64,000 nt of DNA from an uncultured Myxococcales bacterium. Its GTDB lineage: Bacteria; Myxococcota_A; UBA9042. The stretch's first letter is position 1. Every line of letters starts with the position of its first letter. Of this stretch, positions 36,655 to 44,817 are shown one piece after another. Under the pieces are notes generated by a model. That model had not been told where the DNA came from, ran no database searches, and saw only the letters and a program-made list of their open reading frames with translations. The translations under genes and the position numbers were made by a program. The stretch is from contig CAIMEY010000053.1 of NCBI GenBank assembly GCA_903840165.1, forward strand, positions 18,918 through 82,917, written 5' to 3'.

Positions 36655-37096
36655 CCCGAGCCTAGCCGTCGCCCAACGCATCGTGGTCCACTGCTTGGCT
36701 GTAATGCTGCACGGACTAGCGATTCTGGCTTGCAATACAGGAACTTCCACACCCGTAGTTCCCGTAACCGTTGGCCAGGCCAGCACCTACGGCGTCGGCT
36801 ACCTCGGCTTTGTTCCCGGCAATCCCATCCTCATCGGCCGAGACAGCGGCGGTTACTACGCTATGTCCTCGTATTGTACCTTTGATGACTGGGACTTATC
36901 GACCAGTGGCACGCTCAACGACCAAGGCCTGAGTTGCGACCAGTGCGACAGCCTGTACGACCGCCTAGGCGTGGTGAAGCGCGGCCCAGCATCCCGAATC
37001 TTGGCGCATTTTCAGGTTGTTATCGATGCGACCGGCAACCTCGTGGTTCATCCGGAAGTCGAGGTCGCGATCGCAGCGCGAACCGCACCCCAATAG
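36635..37096 (+). CDS. Lipoprotein with degenerate Rieske domain
   Basis: 153 residues from a GTG at 36635, inside the last codons of the radical SAM gene; a second GTG at 36683 is possible. The signal ends HGLAILAC (lipidated Cys near residue 29). The rest follows the Rieske ferredoxin layout: YYAMSSYC, a 17-residue loop, then a second Cys block and the closing VKRGPASRILAHF and GNLVVHPE strands. The [2Fe-2S] ligands are altered: CxH is CTF and CxxH is CDQC, so both histidines are absent and an extra Cys is present. It may hold a different cluster, a disulfide or no metal. Co-transcription with ggt and the radical SAM gene is nearly certain. Confidence 0.75.
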   Translation: MYFKRSSPSLAVAQRIVVHCLAVMLHGLAILACNTGTSTPVVPVTVGQASTYGVGYLGFVPGNPILIGRDSGGYYAMSSYCTFDDWDLSTSGTLNDQGLSCDQCDSLYDRLGVVKRGPASRILAHFQVVIDATGNLVVHPEVEVAIAARTAPQ

Positions 37097-37466
37097 GCTA
37101 AATCAATGAATGCCTAGGGAAATACGGGATTCGCCCGTGTACCTGCCCCGGCGTAAGGGACGGTCAGGTCAGGTGCGACCGGGATTGACGTACTGGCTAA
37201 TCCTCAACGCGACGTTGAGATTAACCGCGCCGATGCCCGCTTCGCGCTCCGGTCCCCCAGCCCTGTTGCGCGTGACCATGCCGCCGCTATTGCCCTTTGC
37301 CTGGGTCTCGCTGCTACCGTCGTTGCTGCCGCCGGCGGCACCCTTGCGCCCGCCAATGGGACGGCCGTTGAGCTGAACTTCACCGGTGGTCATCGGCCCA
37401 CCGCCCCCTGCTGTCGTCGCGCTCGTTGCCAGCCTTCTGCGTCTTGGCCTCGGGCTCCCAGTACGA
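37097..37466. other. 370-bp gap between convergent genes
   Basis: No confident gene. A minus-strand frame of about 74 codons (Gly/Asn-rich, starting near 37396) follows the copper ATPase, but its composition is low-complexity and no family is evident. No terminator hairpin with a U-tract was seen. Confidence 0.45.
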
Positions 37467-40079
37467 TTACAACTTAACCCGTCCCAAACGCAGCGCATTG
37501 CCAACCACGCACAGAGACGACAACGCCATCGCCGCGCTGGCCCACACCGGCGAAATCAAAGTCCCGGTCCAGGGATACAAGACGCCAGCGGCCACCGGAA
37601 TCCCGAGCGCGTTGTAAGCCAGCGCCCAGCCGAGGTTTTGCCTCATATTGCGAACAGTCGCCCGCGACAAGCGCAGTGCCGCCGCAATGGAACCCAAGTC
37701 ATTAGAAGTAATGGTCAAGTCAGCCGCAGCCATCGCAACATCGGTCCCATGGCCCATGGCGATGCCCAGATCGGCTGCTGCCAGGGCCGGGGCATCGTTG
37801 ACGCCGTCGCCGACCATCGCCACGACCTCGCCTTGATCACGCAATTTCTTGATTTGTTGGACTTTTTCCTCCGGCAAGGCTTCGCCAATCGCTGCGTCGA
37901 TGCCCAACTGCCCTTGCACTTGACGGACGACAGTCGACTTGTCCCCCGAAAGCAGCAATGTTTTCAAGCCCATCCGTTTGAGTTCTGCAATCGCCGCTGC
38001 CGCAGTGGGTTGCACTGCGTCCGAAAAGCGCAGCTGAGCCCACAGTTGTTGGTCGACAGCCAGCCAACTCTGTGTAAATAATGCTGTTTCTTCTGGGACG
38101 GGCAGTTCAATGCCTGCCTCCTGCAGCCAAGTCGCACGACCCAGGCGCACATTCCGCCCCTGCACCCAACCCTGAACTCCCTTGCCGGGCACGGTCTGAA
38201 GATTTTCCACTTTCGGAATCAGCAATTGCCTGGCCTTGGCTCCTTGTTCCACAGCCCGAGCCAGGGGATGGCTAGCCCCTTGTTGCAGCGCCGCCGCCCA
38301 AGCCAGGGCCATGTCTAAAGAAATGCCATCGCTGTATAGTTCTACGGGCCCCAGCGTCGGCGCACCGGCAGTCACTGTGCCGGTCTTGTCCAGAACGACA
38401 ACGGTAATTCGCGCTGCAGTTTCAAGGGCTTTCCCCGAACGCAGCAGAATTCCCATCTGCGCCGCCCGCCCGGTCGCCACCATCACCGCAGCCGGCACAG
38501 CGAGGCCCATAGCGCAAGGACAGGCAATGATTAGCACGCTCATGGCCGCAGTAACCGCATGAATCCACGACGATGTTCCAGCCACAAGCAACCAGACCAC
38601 CGCAGTCAGCACCGATAGCACCAGCACCGTTGGAACAAAGACGGCCGCGACCCTATCGGCCAACCGCTGTACATCTGGCCGAATTGCCTGGGCTTGCACG
38701 ACAAGCTGGCCAATGCGAGCTGCGGCGCTCTGGGGCCCGGTCGCCGTCACCTCGATGGTTAACGCCCCTTCGCCATTGAGACTTCCGCCGTGTACGCGCG
38801 CGCCCGGTGCCTTGTCGACGCCCAGGGGCTCCCCGGTCAGCAGGGACTCATCCACCTGCGATTGCCCCTGGCGAACAAGCCCATCCACGGGAAGTCTTTC
38901 CCCTGCACGAATCAGCAGATGGTCCCCTGGAACCAGGTCACGCACAGGCACATCGCTGACCAAGTCGTTGCGCAATAAGTGCGCGATTGTAGGCTGCAAT
39001 TTCGCGATCTGCCGCAGTGCCGCTGTGGTCTGCTGCCGCGCACGACCTTCCAGACGCTGCCCGAGCAAGACGAGTCCGAGGACCCAAGGCACCGCATCAA
39101 ACCAGATATGCGGCGCAACACCTTGTTTGGTAAATAGATCGGGAATGATCATGACCACCAAGGAAAAGCAGAAAGCCACGCCGGTCCCCAGCGCCACAAG
39201 CACATTCATGTCCGGCGACCAGCGGCGCGTAGATGCCCATGCCCGCTGAAGAATCGGCCGCGCTGGCCCCAGCAGCACCAGCAGCGCCGCCAAGGCCGAG
39301 GTCCAACGCAACAAGGCTGGGGGCCAGTGGTAGAGGCTCGGCCAAACGGCGGCCAACCACTGGTCTAGTACCATGAAAGTATGGGCTAATGGGTCGTGGT
39401 GGTCGTCCATCAGTGGCATCGACAGGACCATGGTCAGAACGCCCATCGCCAGGGCAAAGGCAATTGCAACCCATGAAGTTTCTTTTACTTCTTCGGTTGA
39501 CAGCGGGTCATCATCGGCCTGGGCCGGCACTGCAGGGTAGCCCAATGCACTGACCTGCGCGGCGATCTTGCCAAGATCAGTTTTTGTGCTGTCAAAACGC
39601 ACATGTGCAGCGTGGAGGATCAAGTCGACACTGACCGCATCGACGCCCTCCATGGCCGCAATCACTTGGTCAATCGCCGACACGCACGACGCGCAGTGCA
39701 TGCCGCCGACGGATAACCGTCCAGAATGCCAAATTGTTTCGACGTGCGCGCCAGCAATCGGGTCGGCCATCGCTCCATCTGCTGCCGCATTCAATTCCAC
39801 TTGCGATTCGGGCACAACGACCTGCGCTGTGCCCGGGCGTATGCCATCGTCGGGAACGGCGTCGCTGACCTCGTAGCCAGCCGCAACAATGGCATCTGCC
39901 AGCGTTTTTCGACTTACTCTGCCGTCATGGGCCACCTCTGCTGCGGCGTCCTTGGCGCTGGCCGTCACACTTTGAACGCCGGCAATGGCACAGAGACTCT
40001 TGATGACGCGGCCTTCGCAATGACCACAAGTCATGCCTTGGACAGCGAAGCGACTGCTGACGGTAGACGCGGTAGACAT
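37467..40079 (-). CDS. copA: Copper-transporting P-type ATPase
   Basis: 870 residues from the ATG at 40079, with AGAGG 8 nt upstream; the frame to 40283 would overlap the rhomboid gene. Two N-terminal heavy-metal-associated domains bind Cu(I) through GMTCGHC and GMHCASC. The membrane copper site is IACPCAMG, phosphorylation occurs at the Asp of VLDKTGTVTAG, and the hinge is MVGDGVNDAPAL. It exports Cu(I) from the cytoplasm using ATP. Eight membrane helices are expected from about residue 210 onward. No CueR-like regulator or copper chaperone gene is adjacent. It lies 67 nt downstream of the rhomboid gene and may be co-transcribed with it. Confidence 0.95.
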   Translation of the reverse strand: MSTASTVSSRFAVQGMTCGHCEGRVIKSLCAIAGVQSVTASAKDAAAEVAHDGRVSRKTLADAIVAAGYEVSDAVPDDGIRPGTAQVVVPESQVELNAAADGAMADPIAGAHVETIWHSGRLSVGGMHCASCVSAIDQVIAAMEGVDAVSVDLILHAAHVRFDSTKTDLGKIAAQVSALGYPAVPAQADDDPLSTEEVKETSWVAIAFALAMGVLTMVLSMPLMDDHHDPLAHTFMVLDQWLAAVWPSLYHWPPALLRWTSALAALLVLLGPARPILQRAWASTRRWSPDMNVLVALGTGVAFCFSLVVMIIPDLFTKQGVAPHIWFDAVPWVLGLVLLGQRLEGRARQQTTAALRQIAKLQPTIAHLLRNDLVSDVPVRDLVPGDHLLIRAGERLPVDGLVRQGQSQVDESLLTGEPLGVDKAPGARVHGGSLNGEGALTIEVTATGPQSAAARIGQLVVQAQAIRPDVQRLADRVAAVFVPTVLVLSVLTAVVWLLVAGTSSWIHAVTAAMSVLIIACPCAMGLAVPAAVMVATGRAAQMGILLRSGKALETAARITVVVLDKTGTVTAGAPTLGPVELYSDGISLDMALAWAAALQQGASHPLARAVEQGAKARQLLIPKVENLQTVPGKGVQGWVQGRNVRLGRATWLQEAGIELPVPEETALFTQSWLAVDQQLWAQLRFSDAVQPTAAAAIAELKRMGLKTLLLSGDKSTVVRQVQGQLGIDAAIGEALPEEKVQQIKKLRDQGEVVAMVGDGVNDAPALAAADLGIAMGHGTDVAMAAADLTITSNDLGSIAAALRLSRATVRNMRQNLGWALAYNALGIPVAAGVLYPWTGTLISPVWASAAMALSSLCVVGNALRLGRVKL

Positions 40080-40146
40080 CAAAGAAACCTCTTGAAATGG
40101 AAAGGTCAAGGCACCGAACAGGGGCAGAAAAACTAATGAATTGCAA

Positions 40147-40920
40147 CTAGTTCCAGTTCGCGCGATCTCGGTCCCGCCGTGACGAATCGACGCGGCTGCG
40201 GCCGCCGGGCAAGACGTCAAAGCGACTTCGCATGCCCTTGGAGCGGGCGTACGACGCAGCAAGCGCGCGAACATACGCGACAATTCTCTTAGGCGACGTT
40301 AGTTTGTGCAGCACCACCCAGCCACCGAGTACGCCGCCGACATGGGCCCAAAACGCGATGTGACTGCCGCTGGCCCAGGTGATGAAGTCAATGCCAAGCA
40401 CCACTGCCACCAGCCAGCGAGCACGAATCGGCAGGACAAAAAACAAAAGAATCTGCAGGTTTGGATTGGTCCAGGCAAAGACCGCGAGCAACCCCATCAA
40501 GCCGGCCGAGGCACCCACAGTGGCGCCCGGTTGCCCAGCAATTCCATCGGCGGCGAGTTGCATCAGGGCACCGAAGAGCACAGCGATCAGCAGCACCTGC
40601 AGAACGCCGCGCCGTCCCCACTGGCGCTCGATCGGCGCACCGAACCAGAAAAGCCCCAAACAATTGAACAAAATGTGCATCGGGTCGCCAAGGTCGTGCA
40701 AGGCAGCGTAGGTCAACAGGGTCCAAACGCGCCCGGCTGCGAGGTTAGACCACGACAAGGCCAGCCACTGCCAGTACACTTCGCTCGCGAGCTGTACGTG
40801 CAAGAGCTGGATCATCAACAAGAACAGGACGTGAACAGCGACCAAAGTCACCAAGACGGCCGCAACCGTTGGCCCCGCCTTGGCTCGCAATTTCCGCCAC
40901 GAATCAGTCAAGATAGCCAT
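40147..40920 (-). CDS. Rhomboid-family intramembrane serine protease
   Basis: 257 residues from the ATG at 40920. Six hydrophobic segments span about residues 15-215. The catalytic Ser lies in GASAGLMG near residue 132 and the His in HIAFWAHVGG near residue 190, with the conserved HILFNCLGLFWFG block (the HxxxN-type loop) near residue 85. The C-terminal 45 residues are a basic cytoplasmic tail (SRRDRDRANWN). Such enzymes cut transmembrane segments of partner proteins. The substrate is unknown; the many lipoproteins and single-span proteins nearby are possible clients. Divergent from the gene at 41000. Confidence 0.9.
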   Translation of the reverse strand: MAILTDSWRKLRAKAGPTVAAVLVTLVAVHVLFLLMIQLLHVQLASEVYWQWLALSWSNLAAGRVWTLLTYAALHDLGDPMHILFNCLGLFWFGAPIERQWGRRGVLQVLLIAVLFGALMQLAADGIAGQPGATVGASAGLMGLLAVFAWTNPNLQILLFFVLPIRARWLVAVVLGIDFITWASGSHIAFWAHVGGVLGGWVVLHKLTSPKRIVAYVRALAASYARSKGMRSRFDVLPGGRSRVDSSRRDRDRANWN

Positions 40921-40999
40921 GGGTTCTCGTGCTGCTCCCCGCCCCATCACCGCATCACGCCGCGGGGCTCCCTGCCAAGATAGGAGTCTGAGGTTGACC

Positions 41000-41587
41000 A
41001 TGCAAGCCAACGCGCCGTCCCCGGGCCCCATGACCGCCGATCAGGTCGCTGAGGATTTTCTTGGCCAAATTCATGAATTACTACGCGAAGGTGCGCCCTT
41101 TGTCGCCGTGGTGCGGGCGCTAGAGGCCGAAGGCCTGCAAGCCGATACCGCCGGAGCCTTGCTTCATGATATTAGCGGCCTACAAGTACCCGACAGCGAA
41201 TCTGTGCCTGCAAGCGACTTGGTGTGCGGGATTGACGTCGACCCGGTGCGACGCCTCTTGCGCCAAGTAGTGAAGACGCCTGGACAATTGCCCCCCGCGA
41301 CGCAACTGCGTGACGCCCTGCGTAGGCAAGGATTGCAGGACAGCACGGCCGACAAAATCGTGGGCGAAATCGTCTATCTTCTCAAACGGCTGGACGATAT
41401 TCGTTCCTCGAGGCTGCGACGGACCGGCGCCCAGGGCATGGTCGCGGGTAGCCTATTTGCTGCGTATTTTCTGTGGGCTGCGACTCGACCAGGCCATGAC
41501 GGACGCGGCGACGCGGTGACGACGGCGCTCTGCCTGGGCCTAGCCGTTTACAGCACCATCCTGTTCTTGAGGCACAAGCCGGGATAG
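41000..41587 (+). CDS. Hypothetical protein with C-terminal membrane hairpin
   Basis: 195 residues from the ATG at 41000. The first 140 are soluble and mostly helical (DQVAEDFLGQIHELLREG and KIVGEIVYLLKRLDDI), with no known motif. Two hydrophobic segments close the chain, about residues 150-165 and 175-190 (TALCLGLAVYSTILFL), so the bulk would face the cytoplasm. It is transcribed away from the rhomboid gene and converges on the ABC1-type kinase gene with a 6-bp gap. Confidence 0.65.
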   Translation: MQANAPSPGPMTADQVAEDFLGQIHELLREGAPFVAVVRALEAEGLQADTAGALLHDISGLQVPDSESVPASDLVCGIDVDPVRRLLRQVVKTPGQLPPATQLRDALRRQGLQDSTADKIVGEIVYLLKRLDDIRSSRLRRTGAQGMVAGSLFAAYFLWAATRPGHDGRGDAVTTALCLGLAVYSTILFLRHKPG

Positions 41588-41593
41588 AACGGC

Positions 41594-42949
41594 CTATTTA
41601 GAAAGAATTTCAGGAATTTGTAGATCGTCGATCAAGTAATTGCGGGCAACATCGGCGACGGCCATCAAGCTCGTGCGGTAATCGCCGGCAGCTCTGAGCA
41701 TCCGCAAATCGCCAGAAATTCCAGCGATTGCACGGTAGAACATCACACTCTCATCGGGCGCGCGCACCTTAAGCGCGGTCAGGGCGTGCTTGCGGGCCAG
41801 ATCCCTGACATCACTTGAGATTCGGCATTGCGCCCAATCGTAATGGTCGCGTTGGATGGGCCGTTCCACAATCTCACTGAGTTCGTCCAGCCAAATGCGC
41901 GCCCGGGGTCGATCGTCACCACGCAGCTCAAATCCAGCCGATTCAAGCAGTTCAAGGATATCGAGCGGCTCCGATCGGCGTCGCGCTCCGATGACGCGCC
42001 AATAAGCCCGCACAAAGGGTAGCGAAAAGACGCGGGTCGCGCCAAAATCCAGAATCCCCAAGCGACCATCGGCCATCACGACGTAGTTCCCGGGGTGAGG
42101 ATCAGCGTGGATCAGGCGGCGACTGAGGAAGGGGCCCCAAGCCGCGCGCATGAGCTGGTGGCCGAGTTCATTGCGGCGCTCCTGAGAAACGTCAGGATCC
42201 TGTGCTACTTGCAGCAGCGAGGGACCATGCAACCGCTCCAGGGTCAGCACCCGGGTCGAGGACAGCCCAACCACCGCGTTGGGCACCACGAGGTCCGGCC
42301 ACGGCGCAACCGCCTGCGCAAAAGCCTGAAGTTGCACCACTTCCTGGCAATAATCCAACTCACGGCGCAGCGTGGCAGCGATTTCCTCAGTATAGCCGCG
42401 CCCATCGAGCATCTCACCGCCCATGGACAGCGCCCGCGCTAGCAGCCCCACGTTCTTCAAGTCACTTTCAATGGCCGCACCAACGCCGGGATACTGAATC
42501 TTAACAACGACATCCTGACCGTCAGCCGTCACCGCGCCGTGCACCTGGCCCATGCTCGCGGCCGCTAGCGGTTCGTCGTCGAATTGGCGGAACAGCGTCG
42601 CCACGGGCTGCCCCAACTCAGCCGCGATCACCGCGCGCACCGTCGGCGCATTCATCCGCTGCGGTGCCTGATTCAGCAAACGAGTCAAGCCCTTGCGAAC
42701 TTCCTCGGGCAACGTGTCCTGGTCGACCAGGGCCGCAAACTGCCCCAACTTGGTGGCAACCCCTTTGAGTTCGCCTAGAACCTCGACCAAATGCGCTGCA
42801 GTAGGCTGTAAACTCTCGGCAATCTTAGCTTCATTGCCGCCCAGCTTTTCGCGCGCCTTGGCCGTCAAAACGTCACGCGTCGTCCGTGCCGCCGCCGTCG
42901 CCAACCTAGCCATCCGCGCGAATCGATTGCCAGAAACGTGGTCCGCCAT
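41594..42949 (-). CDS. ABC1/UbiB-family atypical kinase-like protein
   Basis: 451 residues. The family hallmarks are all present: the KxGQ segment GVATKLGQFAAL near residue 65, the Ala-rich nucleotide loop LAAASMGQVHGAV, the VVVKIQYPGV lysine, the catalytic loop LIHADPHPGNY and the metal-binding DFGATR. These proteins (UbiB, COQ8, AarF) bind ATP and support ubiquinone biosynthesis or lipid handling. The C-terminal membrane segments of UbiB are absent, as in other soluble members. It appears monocistronic. Confidence 0.92.
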   Translation of the reverse strand: MADHVSGNRFARMARLATAAARTTRDVLTAKAREKLGGNEAKIAESLQPTAAHLVEVLGELKGVATKLGQFAALVDQDTLPEEVRKGLTRLLNQAPQRMNAPTVRAVIAAELGQPVATLFRQFDDEPLAAASMGQVHGAVTADGQDVVVKIQYPGVGAAIESDLKNVGLLARALSMGGEMLDGRGYTEEIAATLRRELDYCQEVVQLQAFAQAVAPWPDLVVPNAVVGLSSTRVLTLERLHGPSLLQVAQDPDVSQERRNELGHQLMRAAWGPFLSRRLIHADPHPGNYVVMADGRLGILDFGATRVFSLPFVRAYWRVIGARRRSEPLDILELLESAGFELRGDDRPRARIWLDELSEIVERPIQRDHYDWAQCRISSDVRDLARKHALTALKVRAPDESVMFYRAIAGISGDLRMLRAAGDYRTSLMAVADVARNYLIDDLQIPEILSK

Positions 42950-43038
42950 CGCTTGACTCCGCGCCGACCGACCTGCCCTTTGCCGGCCGACACGCTTCAG
43001 GGTAGCACGCGCCGGCCGTGGCGTCGTCCTCTACGCGA

Positions 43039-43662
43039 TCACGGACCGCCCGAAAGCACGACATACGCCACAGGTACCGCGGCGCCAAGAATCGTCAGCA
43101 AACCGCCACGACCTAGCAATCCCTGGCGCAGCGGCAGCATAAACAGACCGGAACCCGCGAGAAACAGGAGGAAGACCGCATAACCATCGGCAATCCACTG
43201 CCAAGCCTTCTTGCCGCGGTTGAGGTGGAGCCAGTTGGAGACCCTCAGGAGGAATCGCGGCTTTTGCCCTTCGGAACGCACGGTTTGGGCCTTGGTATCC
43301 ACATGGAGCGTCGCTTTGTCGAGCACCACATCGACTTGATGATCGTCTACTCGATAAACATCACGAATGGGTCCGTGCTGTCCCGCCACCGTGCACGCCG
43401 CGTTGGCCAGGGCCTGATCATCCTGAGGCACTGGCAGTGATAGTGCATGAGTTTCATCTATTTGCTGAAAGTTTGGATCCCAGTCCTTGATATGATTAAC
43501 TGCAAGTCCCGACGCTGCATAGACAAAAGTGAGCCCAATTGCCAGGTTTCCCGCGTCACGGTGCAGGGCCCGTAGCCACAGGCGCCAGCGAGGTTTCTTC
43601 TTTGGTTTAAGGTCCTTACTTCCATGATCATCAGCCGCAGGCGACGGGTCAGGTTCAGCCAT
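43039..43662 (-). CDS. PepSY-associated membrane protein, partner of the molybdoenzyme
   Basis: 207 residues. It starts at 43662, overlapping the molybdoenzyme gene by 8 nt. Membrane segments lie at about residues 33-52, 155-175 and 185-203, with a periplasmic loop between the first two. LHRDAGNLAIGLTFVYAASGLAVNH and the later WLHLNRGKKAWQW are typical of PepSY-TM (PiuB-like) proteins, where His residues can hold heme. By position it replaces MsrQ, the heme quinol-oxidising partner of MsrP, and may pass electrons from quinol to the molybdoenzyme. Confidence 0.8.
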   Translation of the reverse strand: MAEPDPSPAADDHGSKDLKPKKKPRWRLWLRALHRDAGNLAIGLTFVYAASGLAVNHIKDWDPNFQQIDETHALSLPVPQDDQALANAACTVAGQHGPIRDVYRVDDHQVDVVLDKATLHVDTKAQTVRSEGQKPRFLLRVSNWLHLNRGKKAWQWIADGYAVFLLFLAGSGLFMLPLRQGLLGRGGLLTILGAAVPVAYVVLSGGP

Positions 43663-44419
43663 AACGCTCCTCCCGCCACGGGTCGGCGTGATTGTGGTAG
43701 CCACGCTGTTCCCAGTAGCCCGCCTCGTCACGGGTGGCAAAGCGCAACCCCGTAATCCATTTGGCACTTTTCCAGAAGTAGAGGTCCGGGATGACTGCGC
43801 GAACGGGTGCGCCATTGGTCCGAGCCAGGGCCCGATGATTCAAGCGATACGCAAGCATAGAGGTCGGCGCCAGGGCCTCTGCCAAGAGAATGTTGGCCGT
43901 GTAACCATACGCCGATTCAAGGATGAGGTGGCGCGCTGCGGATTGCACACCGGCCCGCTCTGCAAGATCGCTAATTCTAACGCCTTTGAATACCTGGTCC
44001 ATGGCAGACCAGCCAGTCACGCAATGAACGTCGACGCCCTGCTCGACCTGAGGCATTGCAAGAAGACCTTGATAATCCAAGATAAACGGCGATCGCACCG
44101 CGCCATGTACCCGCAATGAAAACTGACCCGGGTCAGCGTCGCCCGGCTCTCCGCCCATGGGCTTGAGGGCCTGCAAGATTTTTTGGCCCGGCGGTAGGCG
44201 CGCGCGGCCATCTGAACGCTTAAGTCTGCGCATTTGCTCGATTTCTTCGTCGCCGCCCAGGGCCCACAACTGTCCGCCCAGGGCTGTGATCAGGGTACCA
44301 GCCAGCGCATTGCGAACAAAACTCCTACGATTAAACAGGGTTGCTACAGCGTGCTGCCGTTGCCCATCGGCCGGTGGCCAAGCATGTCCTTGACTGCCAA
44401 GCGTTTCCTTGTCCCTCAT
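43655..44419 (-). CDS. Molybdopterin-dependent oxidoreductase, sulfite oxidase/MsrP-like
   Basis: 254 residues from the ATG at 44419, with GGAGGG 4-5 nt upstream. A twin-arginine signal, FNRRSFVRNALAGTLI, sends the folded protein to the periplasm. The molybdenum-ligand Cys is in VDVHCVTGWSAMD near residue 140, the hallmark of the sulfite oxidase fold domain, and GAPVRAVIPDLYFWKSAKWI follows. It is shorter than MsrP (about 300) and lacks the C-terminal dimerisation domain of sulfite oxidases. The probable role is reduction of methionine sulfoxide or a similar small oxide, with the PepSY-type membrane protein as electron donor. Confidence 0.88.
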   Translation of the reverse strand: MRDKETLGSQGHAWPPADGQRQHAVATLFNRRSFVRNALAGTLITALGGQLWALGGDEEIEQMRRLKRSDGRARLPPGQKILQALKPMGGEPGDADPGQFSLRVHGAVRSPFILDYQGLLAMPQVEQGVDVHCVTGWSAMDQVFKGVRISDLAERAGVQSAARHLILESAYGYTANILLAEALAPTSMLAYRLNHRALARTNGAPVRAVIPDLYFWKSAKWITGLRFATRDEAGYWEQRGYHNHADPWREERYG

Positions 44420-44817
44420 GAGCCCTCCGAGCAGACGGCGCTCCGTCGACCACGCCTTCACCATGCGCCCCACCGTCCATAGCACCAAGAGCGGCCGATT
44501 TATGCCCGCGATTTTGCGGCGCTTGCTGGCGAATGCCGTCGCCAAACGCCGCGCCTGTGCGACGCCGAAAGCACAGATCCGACCGCAACGCTCCGAACGC
44601 TGAGACCGACTGAGACCGATGGTGAGACCGGTTGCCTGCGCTGATTGGGCGCGAACCGGTCTCAGTGAGACCGCTTTGCTGCGCCAGGTGAGACCGAGAC
44701 CCCGGCATTCTTCGTGCTAATTCATCGTATTTTTCGGTAGTTCCAAAATGGCGGTGTTTGGCACAATGGTTGCTCAGGTTGCCGGTGCGACCTTCCTGTC
44801 GCCTTTGGAGCCTGCTG
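44420..44817. other. 398-bp divergent gap with a repeat cluster
   Basis: It separates the molybdoenzyme and the subtilisin genes. Its only notable content is the TGAGACCG cluster at 44601-44700. The stretch 44705-44760 is AT-rich (ATTCATCGTATTTTTC) and probably holds the protease promoter. Confidence 0.6.
44601..44700. repeat. Cluster of TGAGACCG repeats with a long inverted repeat
   Basis: TGAGACCG occurs at 44601, 44611, 44623, 44666 and 44689, and in reverse at 44657-44664. TGAGACCGGTT (44623-44633) and AACCGGTCTCA (44654-44664) form an 11-bp perfect inverted repeat with a 20-nt loop. The arrangement resembles an iteron-like protein-binding cluster or a structured RNA. Confidence 0.85.

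Noticed and set aside
37169..37396. A Gly/Asn-rich minus-strand frame after the copper ATPase as a small gene.
   Set aside because: Low-complexity composition, no recognisable domain and only weak start signals.
44601..44700. The TGAGACCG cluster as a CRISPR array.
   Set aside because: Repeats are only 8 bp, spacing is irregular (10, 12, 43, 23 bp), one copy is inverted, and no cas gene is nearby.
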